38,767 nucleotides of DNA from an uncultured Clostridia bacterium. Its GTDB lineage: Bacteria > Bacillota > Clostridia > TANB77 > CAG-508. Position 1 is the stretch's first letter. Each line of letters opens with the position of its first letter. Position numbers and translations under genes: made by a program. The stretch spans positions 1 through 38,767 of the forward strand of contig CAKPCF010000013.1 of assembly GCA_934141445.1 (NCBI GenBank), read 5' to 3'. The notes under the pieces were generated by a model that was not told the DNA's origin, made no database searches, and was given only the letters and a program-made list of their open reading frames with translations. Shown here piece after piece: positions 1-6,837 of the stretch.

Positions 1-84
1 TTACAAATTTATTTTAACACTAATTTGATGGTATCTTATTTTTTATTTTATAATCCCGAAATTATTTTACACTAACTAAATAAA

Positions 85-128
85 GAGTAAGCCCGCTCCG
101 CCATATTCATGGCAAAACGGGCTTGCTC
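85..128 (-). terminator. Hairpin terminator of the beta-solenoid gene
   Basis: Eleven-base arms at 85-95 and 118-128 pair with one G-T wobble, and a second small stem (GCCAT/ATGGC) sits in the loop. Read on the minus strand it follows the stop codon of the gene at 156 by about 27 bases and leads into a T-rich stretch. It is strikingly GC-rich for its surroundings. Positions 1-84 are AT-rich and show nothing I can name. Confidence 0.75.
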
Positions 129-155
129 AATTCATTGTGGACTAAAACTTATGAT

Positions 156-866
156 TTAAATATTCGCTGATGTAGTCTTTCCATTAGGCTCCTTTTCAAT
201 AGTAAAAATTTTTCCTTCAGGTATATCAAACTCGACTTTCTTCACATTCTGTGCGCCAATGCTCTCGTATACAGTAGCCGTGTCACTCATAATTACATTT
301 CCAAAGGTAGTAATCCGTTCAGCTGTAGCATTAACATCAAGTTTTACAAAACTATCTGCAAAAACCTCCTTAACTGTAGAATTAACACCAATGTAAACAT
401 CTCTATCAGAATAAACACATATCACATAACAATTACCAGAAAGGTTTATCTCTCCTTCTGCTTCAAGGCTAAATGCTTCAACCGCATCTCCAACATAAAT
501 GCTACCTTTAGCAATTAAAAGCTTAAAAGACGAACATTTTCCAATAACAGCATCTTCTTCTGTGCTCAAGTTTTTAAACACATTTCTTTTTCCAATTCTT
601 ACCCAACTTTTAGCAGTAACATTTCCAAAAAAGTTTCCATTTTTACAAAAGAAATAGCCTTTTGAGTATATATTACTAGCAGTAATACCGCTACCAAAAT
701 ATACATTATCCGCGACTATTTTGCCGTGAATACAGCACCGATCATCAACAAAAACATCTCCCTTTACTCGGATATCACCCCAGAATTCTGTTCCTGGCTT
801 TACCCACAAAATCATATTTTGCTTTTTTATAGGTTGCTTTTCGATCACAATGTTTTGGTTTTCCAT
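156..866 (-). CDS. Beta-solenoid protein, bactofilin-like (cassette 1)
   Basis: The protein has 236 residues. I chose the ATG at 866 because AGAAAGGA lies just upstream; the longer frame to 941 runs through the promoter. There is no signal peptide or membrane span. From about residue 15 to 215 it is a regular run of short beta-strand turns alternating V/I/F with G/N/D (for example GDIRVKGDVFVDD), as expected of a right-handed beta-helix. The nearest family in look is the bactofilin/polymer-forming cytoskeletal group, which assembles into filaments at the membrane, but I see no decisive motif and the repeat region is longer than the usual bactofilin core of about 110 residues. It is monocistronic with its own promoter and terminator, and richer in GC than the lipid operon next door. 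Function beyond a structural scaffold is unknown. Confidence 0.7.
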   Translation of the reverse strand: MENQNIVIEKQPIKKQNMILWVKPGTEFWGDIRVKGDVFVDDRCCIHGKIVADNVYFGSGITASNIYSKGYFFCKNGNFFGNVTAKSWVRIGKRNVFKNLSTEEDAVIGKCSSFKLLIAKGSIYVGDAVEAFSLEAEGEINLSGNCYVICVYSDRDVYIGVNSTVKEVFADSFVKLDVNATAERITTFGNVIMSDTATVYESIGAQNVKKVEFDIPEGKIFTIEKEPNGKTTSANI

Positions 867-912
867 AAAAAACCTATCCTTTCTATCAATGTGTAAATTT
901 GCGAACTTGTAT

Positions 913-941
913 ATTATAGTACATTTTCCACTTTTAGTCAA
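913..941 (-). promoter_or_regulatory. Promoter of the beta-solenoid gene
   Basis: On the minus strand TTGACT (936-941) and TATAAT (913-918) are separated by exactly 17 bases, followed by a leader of about 40 bases to the ATG at 866. The -35 box lies only 5 bases past the stop codon of the upstream acyltransferase gene, so the cassette begins immediately at the end of the lipid operon. Confidence 0.8.
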
Positions 942-946
942 ATATT

Positions 947-1696
947 TTAGTTTTCACATTCCTTTTTCATGATTTCATAAACTTGATTTTTTAATTCTTC
1001 TACTTTATATTTTCTATTTTCTTCTAGTTGATTTATCTCATCTATATTTGATACTACTGGCGGCAATATTTTTAATGTTACATCTTTTTTCTTTTTAAAT
1101 ATTTTCCTTATTCCTTTAGGTTTTCTAAATATTATTACCATTGGAACTACTGAAATATTATTTTTTATAGCCAAATTAAAAGCACCATTTTTGAACCTTC
1201 GAATTTCATTACAATATGGATATAATACAGCTTCTGGATAAAAATGTACTATTCCTCCATTTTGTAATAAATTATCCAGTTCTTTAAACATTCTTTCCTT
1301 ATTTTTTATTTCTTTAGGTATAGGAATCGCCTTCAGAAATTTTATCAATTTTCTAACAAATGGTATTTGAAAGCTTTCTGATTGAGTAGTAAAATGAACA
1401 TTTTTAGTACCAAGTGCAATTCCTACCATAGCACAATCTAGCACTAATACATGATTAGAAACTGTAACAACTCCACTTTTTATGTTTTTAATATTTTCTT
1501 TTCCTTCAATTTTAAAATCATATATTATTTTTAGAATAACTCTTAAAATAGGATATGCAATTCCATAATATATTACATTAGAAAAAAACTTAAATATAAT
1601 ATTTTGTGGTACATATTGATATTTAGCATCTATTTTAAACTTTAGCGGGTGCCAGATATTTACAACATTTTCATTTTTATTGTCTTTATTTTTCAT
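947..1696 (-). CDS. plsC: 1-acyl-sn-glycerol-3-phosphate acyltransferase (PlsC family)
   Basis: This is a 249-residue lysophospholipid acyltransferase of the PlsC/LPLAT family, which moves a fatty acyl chain onto lysophosphatidic acid to make phosphatidic acid at the inner face of the membrane. The catalytic H-x4-D motif is visible (NHVLVLD, His82 and Asp87), as is the substrate-binding block as FYPEA (152-156; the family consensus is FPEG). A hydrophobic stretch at about 34-58 probably anchors it. It is the last gene of a three-gene operon and overlaps the upstream glycosyltransferase by four bases (ATGA), so translation is probably coupled. The substitution of Ala for Gly in the PEG motif is mild. 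The precise acyl acceptor cannot be told from sequence. Confidence 0.85.
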   Translation of the reverse strand: MKNKDNKNENVVNIWHPLKFKIDAKYQYVPQNIIFKFFSNVIYYGIAYPILRVILKIIYDFKIEGKENIKNIKSGVVTVSNHVLVLDCAMVGIALGTKNVHFTTQSESFQIPFVRKLIKFLKAIPIPKEIKNKERMFKELDNLLQNGGIVHFYPEAVLYPYCNEIRRFKNGAFNLAIKNNISVVPMVIIFRKPKGIRKIFKKKKDVTLKILPPVVSNIDEINQLEENRKYKVEELKNQVYEIMKKECEN

Positions 1697-2886
1697 TTCA
1701 ACTCCATAGCAAGATTATATATAAAATCAGCTAAATTACTAGATGCCTTTTGGCTAATATATTTTTCTTGATTTTTAATCAATTCTTCTTGAATAATTTT
1801 ATCATTTAATAAAGTTTTCAAATTTTTTATAATATCTTCTTCATTATCACTTTTTAAAGACATTCCTCGATTACTAAAAAAGCTAGCATTATAATTTTCA
1901 CAACCTGGTATTGGCATCGTGTGAATAAAAGGCTTTCTGATTGTTGCAATTTCTGTTGTTGTCAATCCTCCTGGCTTAGTTAAAATGATTTCACTAACTG
2001 CCATATATTTATATAATTCATTAGAAAATCCTAGTGTGATAAGCCTTTCACTTTTAATACATTCTACTTTTTCTTTCATTTCAATATTATTTCCACAACA
2101 CACTATAAAATTAACATTTGGAAATTCACCAAGTAATTTTTTTATTATGTTTTCTATGTTTCCAAAACCCATACTTCCACTCAAAATTAAAACATAACGC
2201 TCATTTTCTTTTAAATTTAATTCACTTTTAATCAAATTACTATCATAATTTTGACTATATTTTAGTGAAACTGGTATGCCTAATGAAATAAGTTTAGTTT
2301 TTGAAATACCCTTTTTAATAAAGTCTTGTGCTAAATCTTCATCTGGAATTACAAAATAATCAGGATTGGTCTCTTCCCAAAAAGGTATACATATATAATC
2401 AGTAGCTACTGCTATAAAATGAATATCATAATCTTTCTTTATTGCTGTTAATGCCTGAGCAGCAAATAAATGAGTAGTAACAACATAATTATATTCATTT
2501 TCTATAATATAATCTATTAGTTTATTTTTACTTAAGCTATTTAATTGATAAATTGGTGATTTTAATTTAGTTTTTTGATATATTGTTCCAAGCTTATAAA
2601 CTTCTTTAAAAACTTGCCCTGTTCCATGTGTAGTTTTTAAATACAAATTATTTACTTTGTTTTTTATGTCTTCACCTATTATTTCTAAATATTCGATAAA
2701 ATCAGCCTGAATACCTTTTGAAGTTAATGCCTCCTGTACTGCTTTTGCAGCTGAATTATGTCCTCCACCTGTACCACAAGAGAGAATTAAAATCTTATTT
2801 TCTTTATTTTTGTGAATTTGAGTTAATTTTTCCTCAATCTCCATTCTTTTTTCTTGCTTGATTTTTTTATAATTCTTTAATTTCAT
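1693..2886 (-). CDS. Processive diacylglycerol glycosyltransferase (MGDG-synthase/UgtP type)
   Basis: The 397-residue protein belongs to the GT28 family of MGDG synthases and Bacillus UgtP, which add sugar from a UDP-sugar to diacylglycerol to make glycolipids and lipoteichoic acid anchors. The N-terminal half starts with a Rossmann strand and the glycine loop GTGGGH (38-43), typical of the MGDG-synthase domain, and continues with the family's LYLKTTHGTG block at 81-90. The C-terminal half carries SGSMGFGN (236-243) and the nucleotide-sugar motif TKPGG (303-307). GAGGAAAAA precedes the ATG at 2886. It sits between a lipase-like hydrolase and a PlsC acyltransferase, which fits glycolipid assembly. 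Glucose or galactose as the donor sugar cannot be decided. Confidence 0.87.
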   Translation of the reverse strand: MKLKNYKKIKQEKRMEIEEKLTQIHKNKENKILILSCGTGGGHNSAAKAVQEALTSKGIQADFIEYLEIIGEDIKNKVNNLYLKTTHGTGQVFKEVYKLGTIYQKTKLKSPIYQLNSLSKNKLIDYIIENEYNYVVTTHLFAAQALTAIKKDYDIHFIAVATDYICIPFWEETNPDYFVIPDEDLAQDFIKKGISKTKLISLGIPVSLKYSQNYDSNLIKSELNLKENERYVLILSGSMGFGNIENIIKKLLGEFPNVNFIVCCGNNIEMKEKVECIKSERLITLGFSNELYKYMAVSEIILTKPGGLTTTEIATIRKPFIHTMPIPGCENYNASFFSNRGMSLKSDNEEDIIKNLKTLLNDKIIQEELIKNQEKYISQKASSNLADFIYNLAMELK

Positions 2887-2895
2887 TTTTTCCTC

Positions 2896-3960
2896 TTATT
2901 TATTGTCTTTTTTTCCCATACTCAATGATGCAAAACAATTGAATAGTAGTTTCTTAGTCTCACTATCAATATTTTTCATTTCGTTAATTGCTTCTACAAC
3001 TTGTGATAATTCAATCTTTTTAAAATCATCAACATATACTACATTTATTTTCTTCAAAATATTAAAAAATGTTATTACTAAATTTTCTCTTTCTTCATCT
3101 TTATATTGTTTTAGCCACTCATCTATTTTAATATCTATTTTTTTACTAGTTTCAGTCTGATTTCCAATTTCAAGATATGTTCCAAAACATTCCCAAGTTG
3201 TTAAATCATGTTGTTTTATTCCCTTTTCTTTTGTTTTAACATATTTACATTTTCCAGAATTATTTAATAAAACTCCAACAACACTATCTTCTGGTCTTAT
3301 ATTTATAATTTTAGAAACTATAGCTTGATATTCTTTAGAATTATATTCAGTATCTTTAAATCCTGGTCCATCATTATTAAAGATTTTCTTTATTTTTCGT
3401 TGAACAAATTCATTGCTATACATTGCGGCACACATTGCTAAATTCCCACCTTTAGAATGTCCTCCTACATACACTTCATTTTCTCTCCAAGTAATTACTT
3501 TGTTTAGGTAGTTTATAGCATCTGTTTGTGACAAAATTGGAAAATGATATGACATTTCAAAATCTTCTTTCCAACCTGTAATTGAGTCATCTGTTCCTTG
3601 AAAAGAAACATAAACTTTCTGGGGTTCATAAAAAATACATATAGCACCAAACTGTTCTTCATCATTTAATATCATCTTAAAATTAGAAAAATAGCAGTTT
3701 TCATATCTACTACCATCTTTCATTTCCTTAAGATGTTCAATTATATTTTGCAAAAATTTTGAAAACTTTTTGTCTTTGTTATCTTCTATAAATTTGTTGC
3801 CAGCTTCTTGTAATGATATTTTTTCATCATTACTTGAAACTATATCTGTCCAATTTAAATATGCCAATTCAGCAAATAAAATATTGTCAACTTCATTGAA
3901 ATTAAATTCATTAAATGAATTATTTTTATAATATTTTAAATATGTTTTTAAATTTGCCAT
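2896..3960 (-). CDS. DUF2974 / Mbeg1-like alpha/beta hydrolase
   Basis: The 354-residue protein shows the lipase-class serine hydrolase elbow GHSKGGN with nucleophile Ser169, preceded by the FQGTDD strand and loop (120-125), the pattern of DUF2974 (Mbeg1-like) lipases. There is no signal peptide, so it probably acts in the cytoplasm or on the inner leaflet. AAGGAG lies 8 bases before the ATG. It is the first gene of the operon with the glycosyltransferase (9-base gap) and the acyltransferase, which suggests a role in lipid turnover. It is preceded by a long structured leader described separately. The substrate is unknown. Confidence 0.75.
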   Translation of the reverse strand: MANLKTYLKYYKNNSFNEFNFNEVDNILFAELAYLNWTDIVSSNDEKISLQEAGNKFIEDNKDKKFSKFLQNIIEHLKEMKDGSRYENCYFSNFKMILNDEEQFGAICIFYEPQKVYVSFQGTDDSITGWKEDFEMSYHFPILSQTDAINYLNKVITWRENEVYVGGHSKGGNLAMCAAMYSNEFVQRKIKKIFNNDGPGFKDTEYNSKEYQAIVSKIINIRPEDSVVGVLLNNSGKCKYVKTKEKGIKQHDLTTWECFGTYLEIGNQTETSKKIDIKIDEWLKQYKDEERENLVITFFNILKKINVVYVDDFKKIELSQVVEAINEMKNIDSETKKLLFNCFASLSMGKKDNK

Positions 3961-3987
3961 AAAAAAAACTCCTTATAAATAGTTAAT

Positions 3988-4146
3988 GGGTGTTTATGAG
4001 TAGCATCAATATTTGAGCATCTTAATAGTAGCAATTGTCAATTGGGATAATTGGAATAGTTGAAAAATAATTATTTATATTTCTACATTTGGGAGACAAT
4101 ATTTACTATAAAAACTCAATGTAATTGATGCCACTCATAAGCACCC
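3988..4146 (-). promoter_or_regulatory. Long nested hairpin in the leader of the lipid operon
   Basis: Two 23-base arms at 3988-4010 and 4124-4146 are inverted repeats with two mismatches. Inside them further stems line up in register: TTGAG/CTCAA, ATAGTA/TACTAT (about 4025/4104) and ATTGTC/GACAAT (about 4034/4095). The whole folds into one rod of about 159 bases. It fills most of the roughly 195-base leader between the promoter at 4163-4191 and the ribosome site at about 3967-3972. I do not recognise a known riboswitch class. It could be a cis-regulatory RNA or a miniature inverted-repeat element; no target duplication is visible at its edges. Confidence 0.65.
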
Positions 4147-4162
4147 CACTGACATTAGTAAG

Positions 4163-4191
4163 AGTATATCATTTAATTTTATTTCTTTCAA
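4163..4191 (-). promoter_or_regulatory. Promoter of the lipid operon
   Basis: Minus-strand TTGAAA (4186-4191) and TATACT (4163-4168) with a 17-base spacer. Transcription would begin near 4156, almost exactly at the outer edge of the inverted repeat, leaving a structured leader of about 195 bases. The remaining stretch 4192-4359 shows nothing I can identify. Confidence 0.65.
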
Positions 4192-4359
4192 GGTTCAATA
4201 ATCTATTTTTTTACTTTTTATTTCTAAATTTTACATATTTTGCAATATAAAATATGCTAATTTCATTTTTTATAATTGTAGCAAAATCAATAAGTAAGCT
4301 CTATAAATTTATAATCGAGCAGAAGATAATTCTTAATGAATTTCTCCCCCTCACATTAG

Positions 4360-4410
4360 AAAAAGCCGGCTATCAGAACGTTGCTCGCGTTTCCAATAGC
4401 CGACCTTTTT
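4360..4410 (-). terminator. Terminator of the VWA gene pair
   Basis: The arms at 4360-4373 and 4396-4410 pair through CGGCTAT/ATAGCCG and AAAAAG/CTTTTT with a small bulge. On the minus strand the hairpin is followed by TTTTT. It lies 12 bases after the stop codon of the VWA-domain gene. Confidence 0.8.
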
Positions 4411-4422
4411 AGGATTTGCACC

Positions 4423-5064
4423 TTAGTCGATCTGCATAAGCTTAATCGACTTAATTCCAGTACAGTTTTGCATTTGCTCAATCGCACTAAAGTCAGTTAT
4501 CTCTGTGGGAGATAAAATATAGACTTGGAGATTACTATCATCACCTACATCCAATCTAGCTCCCTTGATAGTTTGCTCCATATCGGAGAAAATCAAAATG
4601 TTTTTGTAACCGGACAAACAAGCAGTGTTAATTGCCATCAAGACATTAGTATCACCGCCAAACGTAATACTGTTGATATCAGCATTTTGTTCGATCTCGG
4701 TATTGAAGAACCATACATCATGTCCCTGCTGGAAAAATTCAAAGTTCTCTTTATAGAAAGATGTTACACTTTCTTTCATTGAGCCCGAATTGTCCATCAA
4801 AATCAAGGTGTCAGGGCTGGATAAGTCGAACAGTCCCGGAATATCCAGATTTTTCTGCACAGGAATTTGTCTAATCTCCTGCTGAACAATGACCTCAGGT
4901 TCACTATCCACATAGTGAGTTACTGTTTCCCGAGTAGTATATTGTTCCTTCGAAAAATAGTCACCACTGATTGTCAGCATCATGAAGACACCGAAAATCA
5001 TTGTAGCTCCCATCAGAAACCATACAATATCCAAAAATCTCGCGCTCTTTTTCACTTTTTCCAT
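4423..5064 (-). CDS. Membrane-anchored von Willebrand A domain protein (cassette 2)
   Basis: The 213-residue protein has a short N-terminal cytoplasmic tail, one membrane span at about 11-33, a linker, and a compact VWA fold from about residue 85. The metal-binding MIDAS set is complete: DNSGS (Asp91, Ser93, Ser95), Thr139 in GGDTN and Asp161 in FSDME. A functional divalent-metal ligand-binding site is therefore expected outside the membrane. GAGAGG precedes the ATG. It is the second gene of a two-gene unit, 13 bases behind a three-span membrane protein with which it probably forms a complex. Sampled GC is about 47%, far above the native genes. The ligand is unknown; I do not recognise a named family. 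Confidence 0.8.
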   Translation of the reverse strand: MEKVKKSARFLDIVWFLMGATMIFGVFMMLTISGDYFSKEQYTTRETVTHYVDSEPEVIVQQEIRQIPVQKNLDIPGLFDLSSPDTLILMDNSGSMKESVTSFYKENFEFFQQGHDVWFFNTEIEQNADINSITFGGDTNVLMAINTACLSGYKNILIFSDMEQTIKGARLDVGDDSNLQVYILSPTEITDFSAIEQMQNCTGIKSIKLMQID

Positions 5065-5077
5065 TTTTATGCCTCTC

Positions 5078-5932
5078 TTATTTCAAGGTTTCCATACCAA
5101 TAATCTTAACAGATTTAAAACTTTCATTCAGCAATGCTTTTTCTTCTGCCGTTACTTTCACTGGCGTAACCAGAATCAACTGCGCATCATGTACAGTTTT
5201 CGTTCCTTCATATCCAACTAAGTTAGGACTGCCTACATACAGAATACATCCATTGACATCTTGCATTTCAAGCAGAGTCGACATGCTGGTCTGAGTGTCA
5301 TAAAACTTAATTTCAGACACATTTTCGTTTTCAGTCATAAGTCCTAAATTGCCATTGTTGAGCATAATAGTCCGTGTATCAATTAAGTCTCCATTATTCG
5401 CAATAAATTCCTTAACAAAGGCTTCATCTGCATTGGAACAGCTCAAGATCACTGTACCATTTTGCTCAAAGTTAATAGGATACAAAGGTTTATCAGATTC
5501 AGCCTCAACGTATTCATTAACATATTCTACTTGCGTAATCTGTTTTGGAGGATTAGTCTTGGTAACTTCAATAGTATCACCTTGGATCTTGATGAAATTC
5601 TTCGACAACAACATAAACAATAATACGATGCAAGCTGTGATTATAAGTCTAGCACCGATAAAAAATGCTAAATTTGTCAAACTTACCTTGCTTCCTTCAT
5701 GTTCTGCCTCATTCAGAAGTACTTGAATAAGTTCAATGAAAAAGAAGAGAAGTAAAACCAAACCAGCAATCTTCATAGAAGTGCTTTCGCGTTCTATATA
5801 TGATGCCTTTGTGCTAAAGTTATAGTGAGCAACCATGCAAATTACCAGAATCTTAACTAAACTAAGAAAAATCCTTCCTACCTTACAAGCAATAAGTGAA
5901 AACTTCGGAACTTTAATGTAGATTTCTTTCAT
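5078..5932 (-). CDS. Three-span membrane protein, partner of the VWA protein
   Basis: The 284-residue protein has hydrophobic segments at about 19-37, 53-73 and 86-109, then a soluble domain of about 170 residues that the topology places outside the cell. I prefer the ATG at 5932, which has GAAAGGA at good distance; an in-frame ATG at 5962 has its ribosome site too far away. The soluble domain has alternating beta and helical segments (for example VILSCSNADEAFVKEF and GCILYVGSPNLVG) but no motif I recognise. It is first in the transcript and is followed after 13 bases by the VWA gene. Both proteins start their outer part with a similar acidic, Val/Tyr-rich linker. The function is unknown. Confidence 0.7.
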   Translation of the reverse strand: MKEIYIKVPKFSLIACKVGRIFLSLVKILVICMVAHYNFSTKASYIERESTSMKIAGLVLLLFFFIELIQVLLNEAEHEGSKVSLTNLAFFIGARLIITACIVLLFMLLSKNFIKIQGDTIEVTKTNPPKQITQVEYVNEYVEAESDKPLYPINFEQNGTVILSCSNADEAFVKEFIANNGDLIDTRTIMLNNGNLGLMTENENVSEIKFYDTQTSMSTLLEMQDVNGCILYVGSPNLVGYEGTKTVHDAQLILVTPVKVTAEEKALLNESFKSVKIIGMETLK

Positions 5933-6026
5933 GTCAAATTTCCTTTCTAAACTAAAAAACATTTACTTGTCAATGTACCAGAAATAACTCCTTTCTTGCC
6001 AAAAAAATAAATAGTCGTACTTCTAT

Positions 6027-6055
6027 ATTTTAGCACAAATTTTATGTTAAGTCAA
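6027..6055 (-). promoter_or_regulatory. Promoter of the VWA gene pair
   Basis: Minus-strand TTGACT (6050-6055) and TAAAAT (6027-6032) with a 17-base spacer, followed by a leader of about 88 bases to the ATG at 5932. It points away from the plus-strand promoter at 6117, so the two cassettes are divergent. Confidence 0.7.
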
Positions 6056-6116
6056 TTTTTAAATACAATTGACTGTAAGTATATCTAATATTTTATTAAA
6101 AAATCTACTTATCATT

Positions 6117-6145
6117 TTGTCAAGAAAAGTAAAAATTTGTATAAA
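6117..6145 (+). promoter_or_regulatory. Promoter of the small membrane protein gene
   Basis: TTGTCA (6117-6122) and TATAAA (6140-6145) with a 17-base spacer. A second perfect TATAAT lies at 6193-6198 without a recognisable -35 box, so an alternative start closer to the gene is possible. Confidence 0.5.
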
Positions 6146-6256
6146 AAAGTAAATGAATGCTAGATTTTTAAATTTATGTGTGATATATTTTTTATAATCT
6201 CCTTTTGGAGTTCATATATGCAAACCTACACAAATCATTTTTGAAAGGAGCAAACC

Positions 6257-6709
6257 ATGAAAAACTTCTTGGAAGATTCGCGGATGCAGTTTATCATTAC
6301 TTGCAAAGACGCGTATCAGTGTCAACGGCTTGTTGGAAAGTGTATCTTTGTTTTAGTTATTGCACTTCTTACTGGCTGTATTTTGATGTCTAAAAGTGCT
6401 TTGCTTTCTACTTTAGCAATATCTATTGCCGTATTTGCTGATTTAATCATCAAAACTGCAAATATAATTGCTTATGCTGAAAGTGCGTTTTTAAGACGTA
6501 ACAAGTTACGAAATGTTATTTTGTCCGACAGAGATATTTGGTTTTATCCATATTTTGTCATTAGCATTCAACCTGCAAAAAAATTCGTACAAATGCTAAC
6601 TTTTGAAAAAGCATTTTTGAACGAATTTATAGTTTTGATTATTACCGCAATCCTTATTGCAATTCTTTCCAGCCTCTCTTCTTTCTACTTCAGAAGTAAG
6701 TTGAGATAA
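6257..6709 (+). CDS. Small three-span membrane protein (cassette 3)
   Basis: The 150-residue protein has hydrophobic segments at about 27-43, 48-72 and 123-143, with a basic loop (FLRRNKLRN) after the second. There is no signal peptide or enzymatic motif. GAAAGGAG lies 6 bases before the ATG, a strong ribosome site. It stands alone on the plus strand between two minus-strand units, with its own promoter and a bidirectional terminator. I do not recognise the family; a small accessory membrane or immunity-type protein would fit, but this is a guess. Confidence 0.65.
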   Translation: MKNFLEDSRMQFIITCKDAYQCQRLVGKCIFVLVIALLTGCILMSKSALLSTLAISIAVFADLIIKTANIIAYAESAFLRRNKLRNVILSDRDIWFYPYFVISIQPAKKFVQMLTFEKAFLNEFIVLIITAILIAILSSLSSFYFRSKLR

Positions 6710-6717
6710 GTTTTAAA

Positions 6718-6776
6718 GGCGAGTGCCCTGCAGAAAGTAAACTATTTAAGATTTACTATTTTGCAGGGCACTCGCC
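6718..6776. terminator. Bidirectional terminator, 15-base stem
   Basis: Perfect 15-base arms at 6718-6732 and 6762-6776 (GGCGAGTGCCCTGCA and its complement) with an extra GTAAA/TTTAC stem inside. T-rich tracts lie on both sides, so it can end both the plus-strand small gene and the minus-strand ABC exporter operon that stops at 6838. Confidence 0.85.
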
Positions 6777-6837
6777 GTATATTTATTTTAAACTTTTTTA
6801 TTTCTATGTGAACTTTATCAAACATACTATATATTTA

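Noticed and set aside
3988..4146. Interpretation of the long inverted repeat as a CRISPR or insertion sequence
   Set aside because: There is one pair of inverted arms only, no direct repeats with spacers, no transposase frame between them and no visible target duplication.
5349..5726. Plus-strand frame of 125 residues inside the VWA partner gene
   Set aside because: It is a shadow of the minus-strand gene; no promoter or ribosome site of its own was found.
6205..6393. Short plus-strand frame overlapping the start of the small membrane protein gene
   Set aside because: The gene at 6257 has a much better ribosome site and coherent membrane spans; the short frame has neither.
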